The notes beneath the pieces were generated by a model. It made no database searches, was not told the DNA's origin, and was given only the letters and a program-made list of their open reading frames with translations. From BOG-932 sp965276835 (GTDB lineage: Bacteria > Pseudomonadota > Alphaproteobacteria > BOG-932 > Roseiterribacteraceae): a DNA stretch of 64,000 nucleotides. Position 1 is the stretch's first letter. Every line of letters starts with the position of its first letter. Positions 45,819 to 54,718 of the stretch are shown in pieces. The position numbers and the translations under genes are program-made. The stretch is from assembly GCA_965276835.1 (NCBI GenBank), contig OZ255631.1:372001-436000 (forward strand), written 5' to 3'.

Positions 45819-45998
45819 ATGAAAGTGATGACAGATGACAAAGCCGCTCCCCGTCCAAACCCGCCAGAGGCTACGAAAGTGCCCGAAAGCGCTGTGGATA
45901 ATAAACCGGTCAAACCGCGCGAGATCGGTGGACCTAAAGGGCCCGAACCGACCCGTTACGGCGACTGGGAAGTCGGCGGCCGCTGCACGGACTTTTAG
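45819..45998 (+). CDS. succinate dehydrogenase assembly factor 4-like (DUF1674)
   Basis: Protein of 59 residues with the DUF1674 signature at the C-terminus: REIGGPKGPEPTRYGDWEVG followed by GRCTDF. The family helps flavinylated SdhA fold in mitochondria and in alphaproteobacteria. The charged Pro-rich N-terminus is typical and unordered. Starts at 45819 and 45828 are both in frame. It is divergent from the small membrane-protein gene (37 bases apart) and overlaps the end of xth by 4 bases. Confidence 0.88.
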   Translation: MKVMTDDKAAPRPNPPEATKVPESAVDNKPVKPREIGGPKGPEPTRYGDWEVGGRCTDF

Positions 45999-46783
45999 GC
46001 GAGGTCGATCATCACAGGCACATGATCCGACGGCGGTATCCAGTCGCGCGTTTCTTGGGCGACCGTGTATGAGCGCAGGCGTTCGACCAAAGGCGGTGTG
46101 ACCCATATGTGGTCCAGCCTGCGGCCCCGGTTCGACAGGCGCCAGTCGCGGTTGCGATAGCTCCACCACGTGTAGAGTTTTTCCTCCGCGGGCACGAAAT
46201 GTCGAACAGCGTCGACCCAGCCGATCGATTGTTGCATCGCCGTGAGCTTCTCCACCTCGATCGGCGTATGCGAGACGATTTTGAGCAACTGCTTGTGTGA
46301 CCAGACGTCGTGCTCAAGCGGTGCGATGTTCAGGTCGCCGACCAGGACCATCTTGCGGCTGCCGTCGCGCCGGTCTTTCCACCAGGCCGCCAACTCATCG
46401 ACGAATTGCAGCTTGTGGGCGAACTTGTCGTTGGCGACCGGGTCGGGAATGTCACCGCCCGCCGGTATATAGGCGCAGTGAATCTCGATGCCGCCAGGTG
46501 CCGTCGCGGCGATGTGCCGGCAATCCTCCTTGCTGCAGGAATGCCGAATCTCTCGCGCTTCCAAAGGCAGGCGTGAAACGATAGCGACGCCGTTATAGCT
46601 CTTCATCCCGTGAATATGGATGTGGCCATAGCCATGCTGTGCGAGTGCTTCTTCTGGGAAGAATTCGTCCGGGGTCTTGGTTTCCTGCAGGCATAATATG
46701 TCCGGCTGGAACTGGTCGAGCATCTTCAGCACGTTCGGCAGCCGCAGGCGGACCGAGTTGATGTTCCAGGTCGCAATTCTCAT
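45995..46783 (-). CDS. xth: exodeoxyribonuclease III
   Basis: AP endonuclease/3'-5' exonuclease of base-excision repair, 262 residues (E. coli XthA 268). Motifs: ATWNINSVRLRL, CLQETKTPDEFFP with the metal-binding Glu, SYNGVAIVSR, VLVGDLNIAPLEHDVW, RGRRLDHIW and the catalytic SDHVPV. Third after ybaB and the prepilin peptidase in a minus-strand group beginning at dnaX, 18 bases after the prepilin peptidase stop. Confidence 0.95.
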   Translation of the reverse strand: MRIATWNINSVRLRLPNVLKMLDQFQPDILCLQETKTPDEFFPEEALAQHGYGHIHIHGMKSYNGVAIVSRLPLEAREIRHSCSKEDCRHIAATAPGGIEIHCAYIPAGGDIPDPVANDKFAHKLQFVDELAAWWKDRRDGSRKMVLVGDLNIAPLEHDVWSHKQLLKIVSHTPIEVEKLTAMQQSIGWVDAVRHFVPAEEKLYTWWSYRNRDWRLSNRGRRLDHIWVTPPLVERLRSYTVAQETRDWIPPSDHVPVMIDLA

Positions 46784-46801
46784 TCTTCTTAGGCTTTCGA
46801 T

Positions 46802-47548
46802 TTATAAAGTCAGCGGGCCATAGAGCCAGACGGTCCAAAGGCCGAGGGATAGAAAAATACCGAACGGCACGCGGTCGGCGGCGGAGACCTTCTTGCCGGC
46901 AAGCCTGAGCCCGGTGGCGAAAACCAACCCCGACAGCGCGGCGATCAGCACCACACTGGGCAGGGCGACCCACCCGACCCAGGCGCCGGCCGCCGCCAGC
47001 AGCTTCGCATCACCCAGGCCTATGCCTTCGCGGTGGCGGATCAGGCCATAGACATAGCGCAGGGCAATCACGAAAATCAGCCCGGCGGCAGCGCCGATCA
47101 GGCTGTCGACCACCGTCGATGGGGCGGTCAGCCAGGCCGCCAGCAGGCCAAGCGGGATCAACGGCAGGGTCAGGAAGTCCGGCAGCAGATAATGGCGGAA
47201 GTCGATTGCCGCCAATGCCAACAGACTCCAGCCCAGCAGGCAGGTCATCCACAGAATGACGCCGTCGGCGGAGACGGCGGCCCATATCGCGACCAGAAGC
47301 GCGGCCAGTTCGATCGCCGGATGGAAGCGTGCGATATGCGCCGCGCAGACGCGGCATCGGCCTTTCAGCCAAATAAAGCTGAGCAGCGGCACCAAGTCAC
47401 GCCCGCTCAATGGCGATCCGCAGGCAGGGCAGGCGGACCGCCCGATGAGGATCGTGCGTGGTTGGAGCGCCCTCGTCACGACAACGCCCAGAAAACTGCC
47501 GATGAAGGGCGAAAGTACGACCGGCCAGACCCAATCGGGCAACAGCAT
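46802..47548 (-). CDS. prepilin peptidase (A24 family, type IV)
   Basis: Polytopic inner-membrane aspartic protease that cleaves and N-methylates type IV prepilins or type II pseudopilins; 248 residues. The N-terminal zinc-binding methylase part has CPACGSPL and CRVC. The two catalytic aspartates lie in AAIDFRHYLLPD and IGLGDAKLLAAAG. No pilin, pilB or gsp genes lie in the window, so its substrates are elsewhere. It sits where recR often follows dnaX-ybaB. Confidence 0.9.
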   Translation of the reverse strand: MLLPDWVWPVVLSPFIGSFLGVVVTRALQPRTILIGRSACPACGSPLSGRDLVPLLSFIWLKGRCRVCAAHIARFHPAIELAALLVAIWAAVSADGVILWMTCLLGWSLLALAAIDFRHYLLPDFLTLPLIPLGLLAAWLTAPSTVVDSLIGAAAGLIFVIALRYVYGLIRHREGIGLGDAKLLAAAGAWVGWVALPSVVLIAALSGLVFATGLRLAGKKVSAADRVPFGIFLSLGLWTVWLYGPLTL

Positions 47549-47575
47549 GATCTCAGACGGTCAGGCCTGTCTCGA

Positions 47576-47899
47576 TCAGAACGGAAGCTTCATGCCCGGC
47601 GGCATCGGAATGCCGCCCATCAGTTTTTGCGTTTCGCTGGCGACATGGGCTTCGATTTTGCCTTTGGCGTCGTTGACGGCGGCGATGATCAGGTCTTCCA
47701 GCATCTCGACGTCGTCAGGATCGACGACGCCCTTGTCCAGGGTGATCTTTTTGAGTTCACCTTTGCCGTTCATCAGTGCGGTAACCATGCCGCCGCCAGA
47801 CTGGCCGCTCATCTCAACGTCAGCCAGCTTTGCCTGCATGTCGGCCATACGGCTCTGCATCTGCTGGGCTTGCTTCATCAATTGGCCGATATTTTTCAC
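47576..47899 (-). CDS. YbaB/EbfC family nucleoid-associated protein
   Basis: Small DNA-binding protein of 107 residues with the family pattern IGQLMKQAQQMQSRMADMQ, a central GGGMVTALMNGKGELKKI and the C-terminus GGIPMPPGMKLPF. It forms tweezer-like dimers on DNA. Its ATG overlaps the dnaX stop as ATGA, the usual dnaX-ybaB coupling; recR, normally next, is absent here. Confidence 0.94.
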   Translation of the reverse strand: MKNIGQLMKQAQQMQSRMADMQAKLADVEMSGQSGGGMVTALMNGKGELKKITLDKGVVDPDDVEMLEDLIIAAVNDAKGKIEAHVASETQKLMGGIPMPPGMKLPF

Positions 47900-49770
47900 G
47901 GCTCGTCTCCGTCTTCCAATGTCGTGTCGCCGGAATCGGCAGGGTAGGTTTGGTCGCCGGCATCCTCGTCGGGAACCGGTATTCGGGCAAGATCGCGAAT
48001 ATCCACGATCGCTGCCTCGGGGAATGCGCCCATCAGGGCCTGGACGATCGGGCTGGCGCGCGCCGATTCCAGTGCGGCGTTCTTTTCTGCCTGTTCGATC
48101 TCATGCAGCGTTGATTCGCCCGGGGCGGCGGATATGCCGACTACCCAGCGCCGTCCGGTCCATTCCGACAGTAGGCTGCCGACACGGTTTGCGAGGTTCG
48201 GCGGCGCAGCGGGCAGCGGGTGAATCTCAATCACCCCAGGCTCGAACCGCACCAGACGTACGCTGCTGGCCAGGTGGAATTCGAGAACGCCTTCCTTTTT
48301 TTCAGAGAAAAGCTTGACCAACTCCCGATAATTGCGCGGTTCGGCTAATGCCTGCGGAGTCGGGTGTTCCGGCATCTGGGCGATGGGCTGGGGCGCCGTT
48401 TCCATCATCGGCTCGGCCGGCTGACGTGCCACGGCCGTTGCTCCGCCGCCATTAAAGGCTTGAGGCTCAGACCGTATCGCGGTTGGCTGCGACGCCGATT
48501 GAGTGGCGTGGCCGGCATCGCTTACCGGCGCGGCCGGTGCAGGGGGCGTGTCCTGCAATCGTTTCACCAGATCGCCGGGCGTCGGCAGGTCGGCGGCGTA
48601 AACCAGCCGCAGAACGATCATCTCGGCAGCGGCATGCGGGTTGGGCGCGACATTGATTTCACCCATACCCTTCAGCAGCAACTGCCAGGCCCGTGTCAGC
48701 ACCGGCATGCTCAGTCTCTCGGCGAGCGCGCTGCCGCGCTTGAGTTCGATATCCGCGCGGGTGCCGGCGGCGCCGGGCGCCAGCCGCATCCGGGTCAGCG
48801 CGTGAGTCAGATCGAGCAGATCCTCGACGATCGTGCCCGGATCGGCGCCGGCGGAATGCAGCGTGCCGAGGATATCCAGCGCCCCTTTCGGATCGCCGCC
48901 CATCGCCGCCTCGAACAAATCCATCACAATGGCCCGGTCGGCCAAGCCCAGCATGTCGCGGACCTGCTCGCCGGTGACGACACCGGCGCCCCGCGCGATG
49001 GCTTGGTCCAGCAGCGACAGGCCGTCGCGGGCCGATCCGTCGGCGGCACGGGTGATCAGCGACATCGCCGCGGGTTCGACGGTCACGGCCTCCGCGTCGG
49101 CAATGCGGTTGAAATGGTCGGTCAGCAGTTCGGGATCGATCCGGCGCAGGTCGAAACGCTGGCAGCGTGACAGCACGGTGATCGGCACCTTGCGGATTTC
49201 GGTCGTCGCAAAGATGAACTTCACATGCGGCGGCGGTTCTTCCAGTGTCTTCAGCAGGGCGTTGAACGCCTGTTTCGACAGCATGTGCACTTCGTCGACG
49301 ATATAGACCTTGTAGCGCGCGGACCCGGGGGCATAGCGCACGCCCTCGATCAGTTCGCGCACATCGTCGATGCCGGTGCGCGACGCGGCGTCCATCTCCA
49401 TGACGTCGACATGGCGGTCGGCGGCGATGGCGAGGCAGTTATCGCAAACGCCGCACGGCGTGATCGTCGGGCCGCCCTTGCCGTCCGGCCCGATACAGTT
49501 CAGCGCCCGGGCGATGATGCGGGCCGTGGTGGTTTTGCCGACGCCGCGCACCCCGGTCAGCATGAAGGCATGGGCGATGCGGTTTTGCGCGAAGGCGTTG
49601 GTGAGCGTGCGGACCAGCGCGTCCTGTCCGACCAGTTCGGCGAAGGTGGACGGCCGGTATTTGCGGGCCAGAACGCGATATGGCGCGGCGGCCGCCGGCG
49701 TTTCCGGCAGCTCTGAATCGAGGAAAAGGCTACCGTTGTCGGTGTCGCTCAAAAGCTCGTCCAAAGGCAA
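47896..49770 (-). CDS. dnaX: DNA polymerase III subunits gamma/tau
   Basis: Clamp-loader ATPase of 624 residues. Motifs: VLARKYRPSTFAELVGQD, Walker A GVRGVGKTTTARI, four zinc-binding cysteines (CGVCDNC plus an upstream C), VYIVDEVHMLSKQAFNALLK, FIFATTEIRKVP and the SRCQRFDLRR sensor. A long Pro/Ala-rich tau region follows. The start shown is TTG 49770; TTG at 49752, preceded by GACGAG and giving an MSDTDNG-type N-terminus, is equally likely. No ATG fits. ffs lies just upstream on the same strand. I did not see an obvious frameshift site for gamma. Confidence 0.95.
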   Translation of the reverse strand: MPLDELLSDTDNGSLFLDSELPETPAAAAPYRVLARKYRPSTFAELVGQDALVRTLTNAFAQNRIAHAFMLTGVRGVGKTTTARIIARALNCIGPDGKGGPTITPCGVCDNCLAIAADRHVDVMEMDAASRTGIDDVRELIEGVRYAPGSARYKVYIVDEVHMLSKQAFNALLKTLEEPPPHVKFIFATTEIRKVPITVLSRCQRFDLRRIDPELLTDHFNRIADAEAVTVEPAAMSLITRAADGSARDGLSLLDQAIARGAGVVTGEQVRDMLGLADRAIVMDLFEAAMGGDPKGALDILGTLHSAGADPGTIVEDLLDLTHALTRMRLAPGAAGTRADIELKRGSALAERLSMPVLTRAWQLLLKGMGEINVAPNPHAAAEMIVLRLVYAADLPTPGDLVKRLQDTPPAPAAPVSDAGHATQSASQPTAIRSEPQAFNGGGATAVARQPAEPMMETAPQPIAQMPEHPTPQALAEPRNYRELVKLFSEKKEGVLEFHLASSVRLVRFEPGVIEIHPLPAAPPNLANRVGSLLSEWTGRRWVVGISAAPGESTLHEIEQAEKNAALESARASPIVQALMGAFPEAAIVDIRDLARIPVPDEDAGDQTYPADSGDTTLEDGDEP

Positions 49771-49791
49771 ATCGGCGAATAAAGTGAGGGT

Positions 49792-49888
49792 GGGAGGCTG
49801 GAACGACGACCCGAACCGAAACTCGTTACGGCTGCTTCCTCTCGGACCTGACCGGGTTGGCGAGGAGTCCGTCCATCGCCAACCTCCC
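49792..49888 (-). ncRNA. ffs: signal recognition particle RNA (4.5S, bacterial small type)
   Basis: On the minus strand GGGAGG (49888-49883) pairs with CCTCCC (49797-49792) to close a long hairpin. Its tip carries the conserved Ffh-binding region GGTCAGGTCCGAGAGGAAGC, here with AGAGGAAGC in the tetraloop area. The length of about 97 nt fits the small bacterial SRP RNA. It lies upstream of dnaX in the same direction, a frequent neighbour pair. Confidence 0.9.
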
Positions 49889-49948
49889 AGGGCATCATAT
49901 CAGGTTTTTATGCGTGGGGGGCAAGGGGGCTGCCGAAAGCGCGCTACA

Positions 49949-50461
49949 CTAGCTTTGTCCTAAAAGAAATTTGGTAATTCGACGGCCGCGTTCAGACCGT
50001 TCTGCCGGAATCATGTGGCAGCGCAAGCCGTGGTTCTCGAGTTCAACATAACCGATCCAGCCGGCAGGCACGTAAGCAGTTTGTTTTTCGTCATTAACGG
50101 GCTCAAAGGCAGTTATCGCCGGACCGAAGAAAACTTGTTTCTGCGTGATTGCTTGGTCGAACATCTGTTCGCCGCTTACCGGCGAATGCGGGACAACGCT
50201 GAGGCGGAATACATCTTTGTTGGGATAAATAGTCACAACGCCGCCCGTGCTACCCGGATGGAGTTGGGCCAAATTGTCTGGAGCGTGTTTGGGGCACGAC
50301 TCGCCTGCCGATACGATAGGGCCAATGGAGGCTATAGAGAGCGGTTCGGGTGCAGTACTGGCGCATCCTGTCAGCGCGGTCAGTCCAATCACCATGCCGA
50401 AACTGCACAGGTTGAATCTGGGTGTATGCCGGTGTCTTTCGGCGGGCTTTTCACGATCCAT
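49949..50461 (-). CDS. putative lipoprotein of unknown function
   Basis: Protein of 170 residues from ATG 50461. A short basic N-terminus precedes a signal peptide with lipobox LTALTGC, so the mature protein should be lipid-anchored at the Cys. The mature part has two further cysteines (ESCPKH, LRCHMIP) that might form a disulfide. No known domain. ATG 50395, much nearer the hydrophobic stretch, is an alternative start. The 50461 start overlaps the end of the alpha/beta hydrolase gene by 11 bases. Confidence 0.6.
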   Translation of the reverse strand: MDREKPAERHRHTPRFNLCSFGMVIGLTALTGCASTAPEPLSIASIGPIVSAGESCPKHAPDNLAQLHPGSTGGVVTIYPNKDVFRLSVVPHSPVSGEQMFDQAITQKQVFFGPAITAFEPVNDEKQTAYVPAGWIGYVELENHGLRCHMIPAERSERGRRITKFLLGQS

Positions 50462-51338
50462 TTCGGGGTTCCCCGAAAAACTTCGCAATCTCCACCGCCG
50501 CGCGATCCGGGTCTTCCTTATGCGGAAAGTGTCCGACGCCGGGCATCGGCGAGAAATCCAGGTCGGTGAAATATTCGCCCAGCCGGTCGCCCCATTCGGC
50601 TTTGATAACGCGATCTTCGGCGCCCCAGCAGACCTTCGTGCGCACCGTGATCGGCGCTGCCGGCGGGGTGTCGCCCTTCATGATGGCGACGCGGGCCGCG
50701 TGGTTGGAGAGGTACCAGTTGAACCCGCCCTGCAGGTTGCCGCGCGACAGGAAATTATCGACCCAAGCCTCCAGTACATCGTCGAACGCGCCGGCTTTGG
50801 CCGACCAGCGATTCAGGAAATGGCTGAAATAGGCCCGGCAGTTTTCGCGCGATGCACCGACGAACTGGGCGGCGAAGGGCTGCTGGTGGAAGGACTGGTA
50901 CCAAATCTCGTTGATGTGATCGGGCAAGGTCCAACGGTTGCCTACACCGGGATAGGGGACGTCGAAGAAGAACAACCCGCTGCTGCGCTCCGGATACTGC
51001 CGTCCGAACAGTTGTGCGACATAGGCCCCGACATCGTGCGAGACGATGCCGACACGGTCGAGCTTCAGTGCGTCGAGCAGGCCGATGAAATCCTTTAAGT
51101 GTATGTCGGCTCCGACCTCCTTCGACGGGGCCGGGTCGGGATGGCCGCTTTGGCCGAATCCGCGCAGGTCGGGTGCGATCACGTCGAACCGATCCGCCAA
51201 GCGTTGCATCACCGGCTCCCAAGTCAGCCAGAATTCCGGCCAGCCGTGCAGCAGAAACAGCGGTTCGCCCTTGCCGCAGCGTGCGTAATGGATCGGGCTG
51301 CCGCCCACTGACACTATGTTGGAAGAGATCGCTGCCAT
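50451..51338 (-). CDS. alpha/beta hydrolase, epoxide hydrolase/dehalogenase-like
   Basis: Protein of 295 residues. HGWPEFWLTWEP holds the oxyanion loop, DLRGFGQSGHPDP the following turn, SHDVGAYVAQ the aspartate nucleophile and GVGHFPHKEDP the catalytic histidine. An Asp nucleophile, not Ser, marks the epoxide hydrolase/haloalkane or fluoroacetate dehalogenase group. The substrate cannot be told from sequence. It is divergent from nudC. Confidence 0.85.
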   Translation of the reverse strand: MAAISSNIVSVGGSPIHYARCGKGEPLFLLHGWPEFWLTWEPVMQRLADRFDVIAPDLRGFGQSGHPDPAPSKEVGADIHLKDFIGLLDALKLDRVGIVSHDVGAYVAQLFGRQYPERSSGLFFFDVPYPGVGNRWTLPDHINEIWYQSFHQQPFAAQFVGASRENCRAYFSHFLNRWSAKAGAFDDVLEAWVDNFLSRGNLQGGFNWYLSNHAARVAIMKGDTPPAAPITVRTKVCWGAEDRVIKAEWGDRLGEYFTDLDFSPMPGVGHFPHKEDPDRAAVEIAKFFGEPRNGS

Positions 51339-51362
51339 CTGAAATTCCCCGACATCTGTTCC

Positions 51363-51390
51363 TTGGATGGTTCACGCTGAGTGATATAAC
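51363..51390 (+). promoter_or_regulatory. candidate promoter of nudC
   Basis: TTGGAT at 51363-51368 and TATAAC at 51385-51390 with a 16-base spacer, ending 32 bases before the nudC ATG. A GAGG ribosome-binding tract follows at about 51408. Confidence 0.4.
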
Positions 51391-51422
51391 GACCGGCAGC
51401 ATCGCACGAGGTTATTTTCCCA

Positions 51423-52349
51423 ATGCCCAACTCACGGCAGCCTCTACCCAACGCCCTGTCCGACCCCAGCTTCGATCGCGCCGCGCATCGGCGGCTCGAT
51501 GAAGGTTGGCTGCAAACCACGCGGCTTTCGGCGGAGGCGCATGTGGTGCCGATTTGGCGGTCGAAATCGCTGGTCGTGACGAAAGACGACAAGCGCTTCG
51601 CCGCCGCGGTTCCGGCCTCCAGCTTCGATTGGACGTTGGCCAGCGATACCGTCTTTCTCGGCATTTCCGGTGGCATCCCCCGTTTCGCGGCGGATGTGTC
51701 GGCGCTGGAGGCTGAGGCGGTGTCGGACCATCTCGGCGCCCACGGCACGTTCGAAGACATGCGGATGATCGGCCAATTCGTGCCATCCGAAGACGCGGCG
51801 CTGCTGGCCTATGCCAAGGGGATTTTGTGGTGGCATGAGCGCCACCAGTTTTGTGGCGTTTGTGGCCATCGCACGCAATCGATCGATGGCGGCCATCGGC
51901 GATTGTGCACCAACGCGGCCTGCAAGGCGGAGCAGTTTCCGCGCAGCGACCCCGCGGTGATCATGCTGATCGAGCATGACGGGCGCTGTCTGCTGGCGCG
52001 CGGCGCGCGCTTTCCTGAGGGATTCGTGTCCGTGCTGGCGGGTTTCGTTGAGCCGGGCGAAAGCCTGGAAGACACCGTCGCGCGGGAGGTGTTCGAGGAG
52101 GTCGGTGTGCGGGTGACCGATATCGCCTATAATTCGTCGCAGCCATGGCCGTTTCCATCCTCGCTGATGCTGGGTTACCGGGCCACCGCGCTGGATCCGG
52201 CGCTGGTGCTGGACAAGAGCGAAATTTTGGAAGCCGGCTGGTACACACGCAGCCAAGTGCGCGCTCTGGCGGGCGACGGCCCGATGCGGATACCGCCGCG
52301 CTTTTCGATTTCACGCCGGTTGATCGACGATTGGCTCGCGGAAGAATAA
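51423..52349 (+). CDS. nudC: NAD(+) diphosphatase / NADH pyrophosphatase
   Basis: Nudix hydrolase that cleaves NADH and, in E. coli, removes NAD caps from RNA; 308 residues. An N-terminal domain is followed by a zinc ribbon (CGVCGHRT, then CTNAAC; the last Cys spacing is typical). The Nudix box is GFVEPGESLEDTVAREVFEE plus VGV. The NudC-specific SQPWPFPSSLM motif is intact. ATG 51423 is supported by GAGG upstream. An aldo/keto reductase gene follows 10 bases later. Confidence 0.95.
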   Translation: MPNSRQPLPNALSDPSFDRAAHRRLDEGWLQTTRLSAEAHVVPIWRSKSLVVTKDDKRFAAAVPASSFDWTLASDTVFLGISGGIPRFAADVSALEAEAVSDHLGAHGTFEDMRMIGQFVPSEDAALLAYAKGILWWHERHQFCGVCGHRTQSIDGGHRRLCTNAACKAEQFPRSDPAVIMLIEHDGRCLLARGARFPEGFVSVLAGFVEPGESLEDTVAREVFEEVGVRVTDIAYNSSQPWPFPSSLMLGYRATALDPALVLDKSEILEAGWYTRSQVRALAGDGPMRIPPRFSISRRLIDDWLAEE

Positions 52350-52359
52350 GGGGACGATC

Positions 52360-53415
52360 ATGAAACTCGACAGCTACGTTACGCTCGGCCGCTCGGGCTT
52401 GCGCGTCAGCCCGCTCTGCTTGGGCACCATGACCTTCGGCACCGGCGATGGATGGAGTGCCGATGCTGAGAAGTCGCGCGCCATGTTCGACATTTATATG
52501 GATCGCGGCGGGAACTTCATCGACACGGCGGATGGCTATACCGCCGGGGAGAGCGAGCGGTTGCTGGGCAAGTTCATCGCAGACAGCAAGTCGCGCGACA
52601 AAGTCGTGCTGGCGACGAAGTTCACTTTCTCGGGCGAGAAGGGCAATCCCAACGCCGGCGGTAACGGGCGCAAGAATATCTATCGCGCCATTGAGGCGTC
52701 ACTGAAGCGCCTCAACACCGACTATATCGACCTTTATTGGATGCACGCCTGGGACAAGCTGACCCCGATCGAGGAAGTGCTGTCGACCATCGACGCACTG
52801 GTGCGAGAGGGCAAGGTCCGGCATTTCGGACTGTCGGACGTTCCCGCCTGGTACGCGGCGCGGGCACAGACCATCGCCGAATTGCGCGGCACCGAGCGGA
52901 TCGCGGCTTTTCAATTGGAATATTCGCTGGCCGACCGGCATATCGAGCGCGAGCATATCCCCGTCGCGCAGGAATTGGGGATCGCGCTGTGCCCGTGGAG
53001 TCCGCTCGCCGGCGGGTTGCTGTCGGGCAAGTATCGTGCGCCGGCCGCAAACTCCGAGACCCGGCGCCTGGACGCCGTTGCCGGTACGCCGTTCGACCGC
53101 TTCGATACCGAGCGCAATCGCGGCATCGTCGGCGAACTGCTGGCGGTGTCGGAAACTTTGGGCCGCTCGCCGGCCGAGGTCGCGCTTAATTGGGTCGCCA
53201 CGCAGCCCGGCGTCACCTCGACCATTCTGGGTGCATCGAAGCTCAGCCAACTCGAGTCCAACCTGGCGTCGCTCGACTTCACTATTCCCGATGAACTCCG
53301 CGCACGGTTGGACAAGGTCAGCGCGATCGAAGTGACCAACCCCTACCGCTTCTTCGAACCGTTCGTGCAGGGAATGATCCGCGGCGGAACCGACATCCGC
53401 GCCTGGAAGGCCTAA
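52360..53415 (+). CDS. aldo/keto reductase
   Basis: NADPH-dependent TIM-barrel reductase of 351 residues. Catalytic Asp and Tyr lie in FIDTADGYTAGESERLLG, Lys in VVLATKF, His-bearing YIDLYWMHAWD, then FQLEYSLADRHIE and the cofactor segment WSPLAGGLLSGKY with TSTILGAS. It belongs to the general AKR group of unknown substrate. GGGGA lies before ATG 52360. It follows nudC closely, so both are probably on one transcript. Confidence 0.92.
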   Translation: MKLDSYVTLGRSGLRVSPLCLGTMTFGTGDGWSADAEKSRAMFDIYMDRGGNFIDTADGYTAGESERLLGKFIADSKSRDKVVLATKFTFSGEKGNPNAGGNGRKNIYRAIEASLKRLNTDYIDLYWMHAWDKLTPIEEVLSTIDALVREGKVRHFGLSDVPAWYAARAQTIAELRGTERIAAFQLEYSLADRHIEREHIPVAQELGIALCPWSPLAGGLLSGKYRAPAANSETRRLDAVAGTPFDRFDTERNRGIVGELLAVSETLGRSPAEVALNWVATQPGVTSTILGASKLSQLESNLASLDFTIPDELRARLDKVSAIEVTNPYRFFEPFVQGMIRGGTDIRAWKA

Positions 53416-53448
53416 GCACGCCTAGGCAAGAAAAGTATCGGAGCAGGA

Positions 53449-53919
53449 ATGAGAAATTGGCCGACGATTTTCTTTTTGATTGCGGCGCTTCTCGTTCGAA
53501 ACGCGGCTGCTTCAGGGGAAGTGAAGCCCGCAAACCCGCCAGATCCTGCGGGTGTTGTGCAGCCGGATTGCATGAATACAGCACTCACGCAGTACGACCT
53601 CACGACCTGCGCAAAAGGGCTGGCCGCAGCCGCAGATAAGGCTTTGAACAAGTCTTACAAAGCGGTGCTACCATATTTGTGTCCTGACGAGAGAACTCAA
53701 TTGGAGGCAAGTGAACGCGCGTGGATCGCCTTTCGCGATGCCGATTGTGCCTTTTGGGGTGGGGGCGGAGGGACAATTGCGCCGATGAATGCGGCCTTGT
53801 GTCGGGCCAGCTTGTCGCGCGAAAGGGCGAAGGAACTCGACGGTTGGCCGCCTAATAGCTCACGTGACGCAATTATCCCCGTCGCACCGGGTCGCCCGGG
53901 AATGTGCCCAGCACCGTGA
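53449..53919 (+). CDS. LprI-like (DUF1311) exported protein
   Basis: Protein of 156 residues with a signal peptide (PTIFFLIAALLVRNAAAS). The DUF1311 pattern follows: CMNTALTQYDLTTCA, ALNKSYKAVL, LEASERAWIAFRDADCAFW and CRASLSRERAKEL, with regularly placed cysteines. The mycobacterial member LprI inhibits lysozyme; whether this one does is unknown. The end overlaps the opposing pheA gene by 47 bases. Confidence 0.8.
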   Translation: MRNWPTIFFLIAALLVRNAAASGEVKPANPPDPAGVVQPDCMNTALTQYDLTTCAKGLAAAADKALNKSYKAVLPYLCPDERTQLEASERAWIAFRDADCAFWGGGGGTIAPMNAALCRASLSRERAKELDGWPPNSSRDAIIPVAPGRPGMCPAP

Positions 53920-54718
53920 CCGAGTGGGCGAAGAAGCCCATTTCGTCGAAGGCGTGGACCATCGACGGGTCGTCCTGGGCGCCTTCGACCTCGGCATAGA
54001 ACTGGGTCGCGGTGAATGAGCCGCCGACCATATAGCTTTCCAGCTTGGTCATGTTGACGCCGTTGGTCGCGAAGCCGCCCATCACTTTGTAGAGCGCGGC
54101 GGGAATGTTGCGCACCTGAAACACGAACGCAGTGACCGCGACCGGGCAGTTGGTTGGCAGCGGTTGCGTCTCACGCGCCATAATCAGGAAACGGGTCGTG
54201 TTGTTCGGCGCGTCCTCGATATCGGGGGCCAGGATATCGAGGCCATAGATCTCAGCCGCCAGCGATGATGCAACGGCGGCCTGGGAAGCGTCGCCTGCCC
54301 GGGCGACCTCTTCGGCGGCCCCGGCTGTATCGAAATATGTCACCGGCGCGATGCCTTTGCCGCGCAGATAATCACGGGTCTGGCCCAGCGCCTGAACATG
54401 GCTAAGTGCCTGGCGGATACCGCCAATTGTGCTGCCGCGCACGCCGAGCAGCTGGTGATGCACCGGCAGGAAATATTCGCCGACGATTTTCAGTCCACCA
54501 TCCGGTAACAGGTGATGGATATCCGCGACCCGGCCGTTGGAGGAGTTCTCGACCGGAATCATCGCCCGCTCGGCCTTACCGTCGCGCACTGCTGCGAACA
54601 CGTCCTCGAAGGCGGTACAGGGCAGGGTGGGAATGCCCGGAAACACCGTCCGGCACGCCATGTCCGAATTGGCGCCGAGCGCGCCCTGGAAGGCGATGGG
54701 ACCGGTGATGACCGTCAT
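53873..54718 (-). CDS. pheA: prephenate dehydratase
   Basis: Converts prephenate to phenylpyruvate for phenylalanine synthesis; 281 residues, monofunctional as usual in alphaproteobacteria. The catalytic domain has AFQGALGANSDMA, PVENSSNGRVADIHHLL, HQLLGVRG and the threonine motif NNTTRFLIMA. A C-terminal ACT domain (FVFQVRNIPAALYKVMGGFA, NMTKLESYMVGGSF) gives phenylalanine feedback control. Its ATG overlaps the kdsB stop as ATGA. Synthesis here and breakdown by phhA-hppD-hmgA lie within 10 kb. Confidence 0.95.
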   Translation of the reverse strand: MTVITGPIAFQGALGANSDMACRTVFPGIPTLPCTAFEDVFAAVRDGKAERAMIPVENSSNGRVADIHHLLPDGGLKIVGEYFLPVHHQLLGVRGSTIGGIRQALSHVQALGQTRDYLRGKGIAPVTYFDTAGAAEEVARAGDASQAAVASSLAAEIYGLDILAPDIEDAPNNTTRFLIMARETQPLPTNCPVAVTAFVFQVRNIPAALYKVMGGFATNGVNMTKLESYMVGGSFTATQFYAEVEGAQDDPSMVHAFDEMGFFAHSVTVLGTFPGDPVRRG

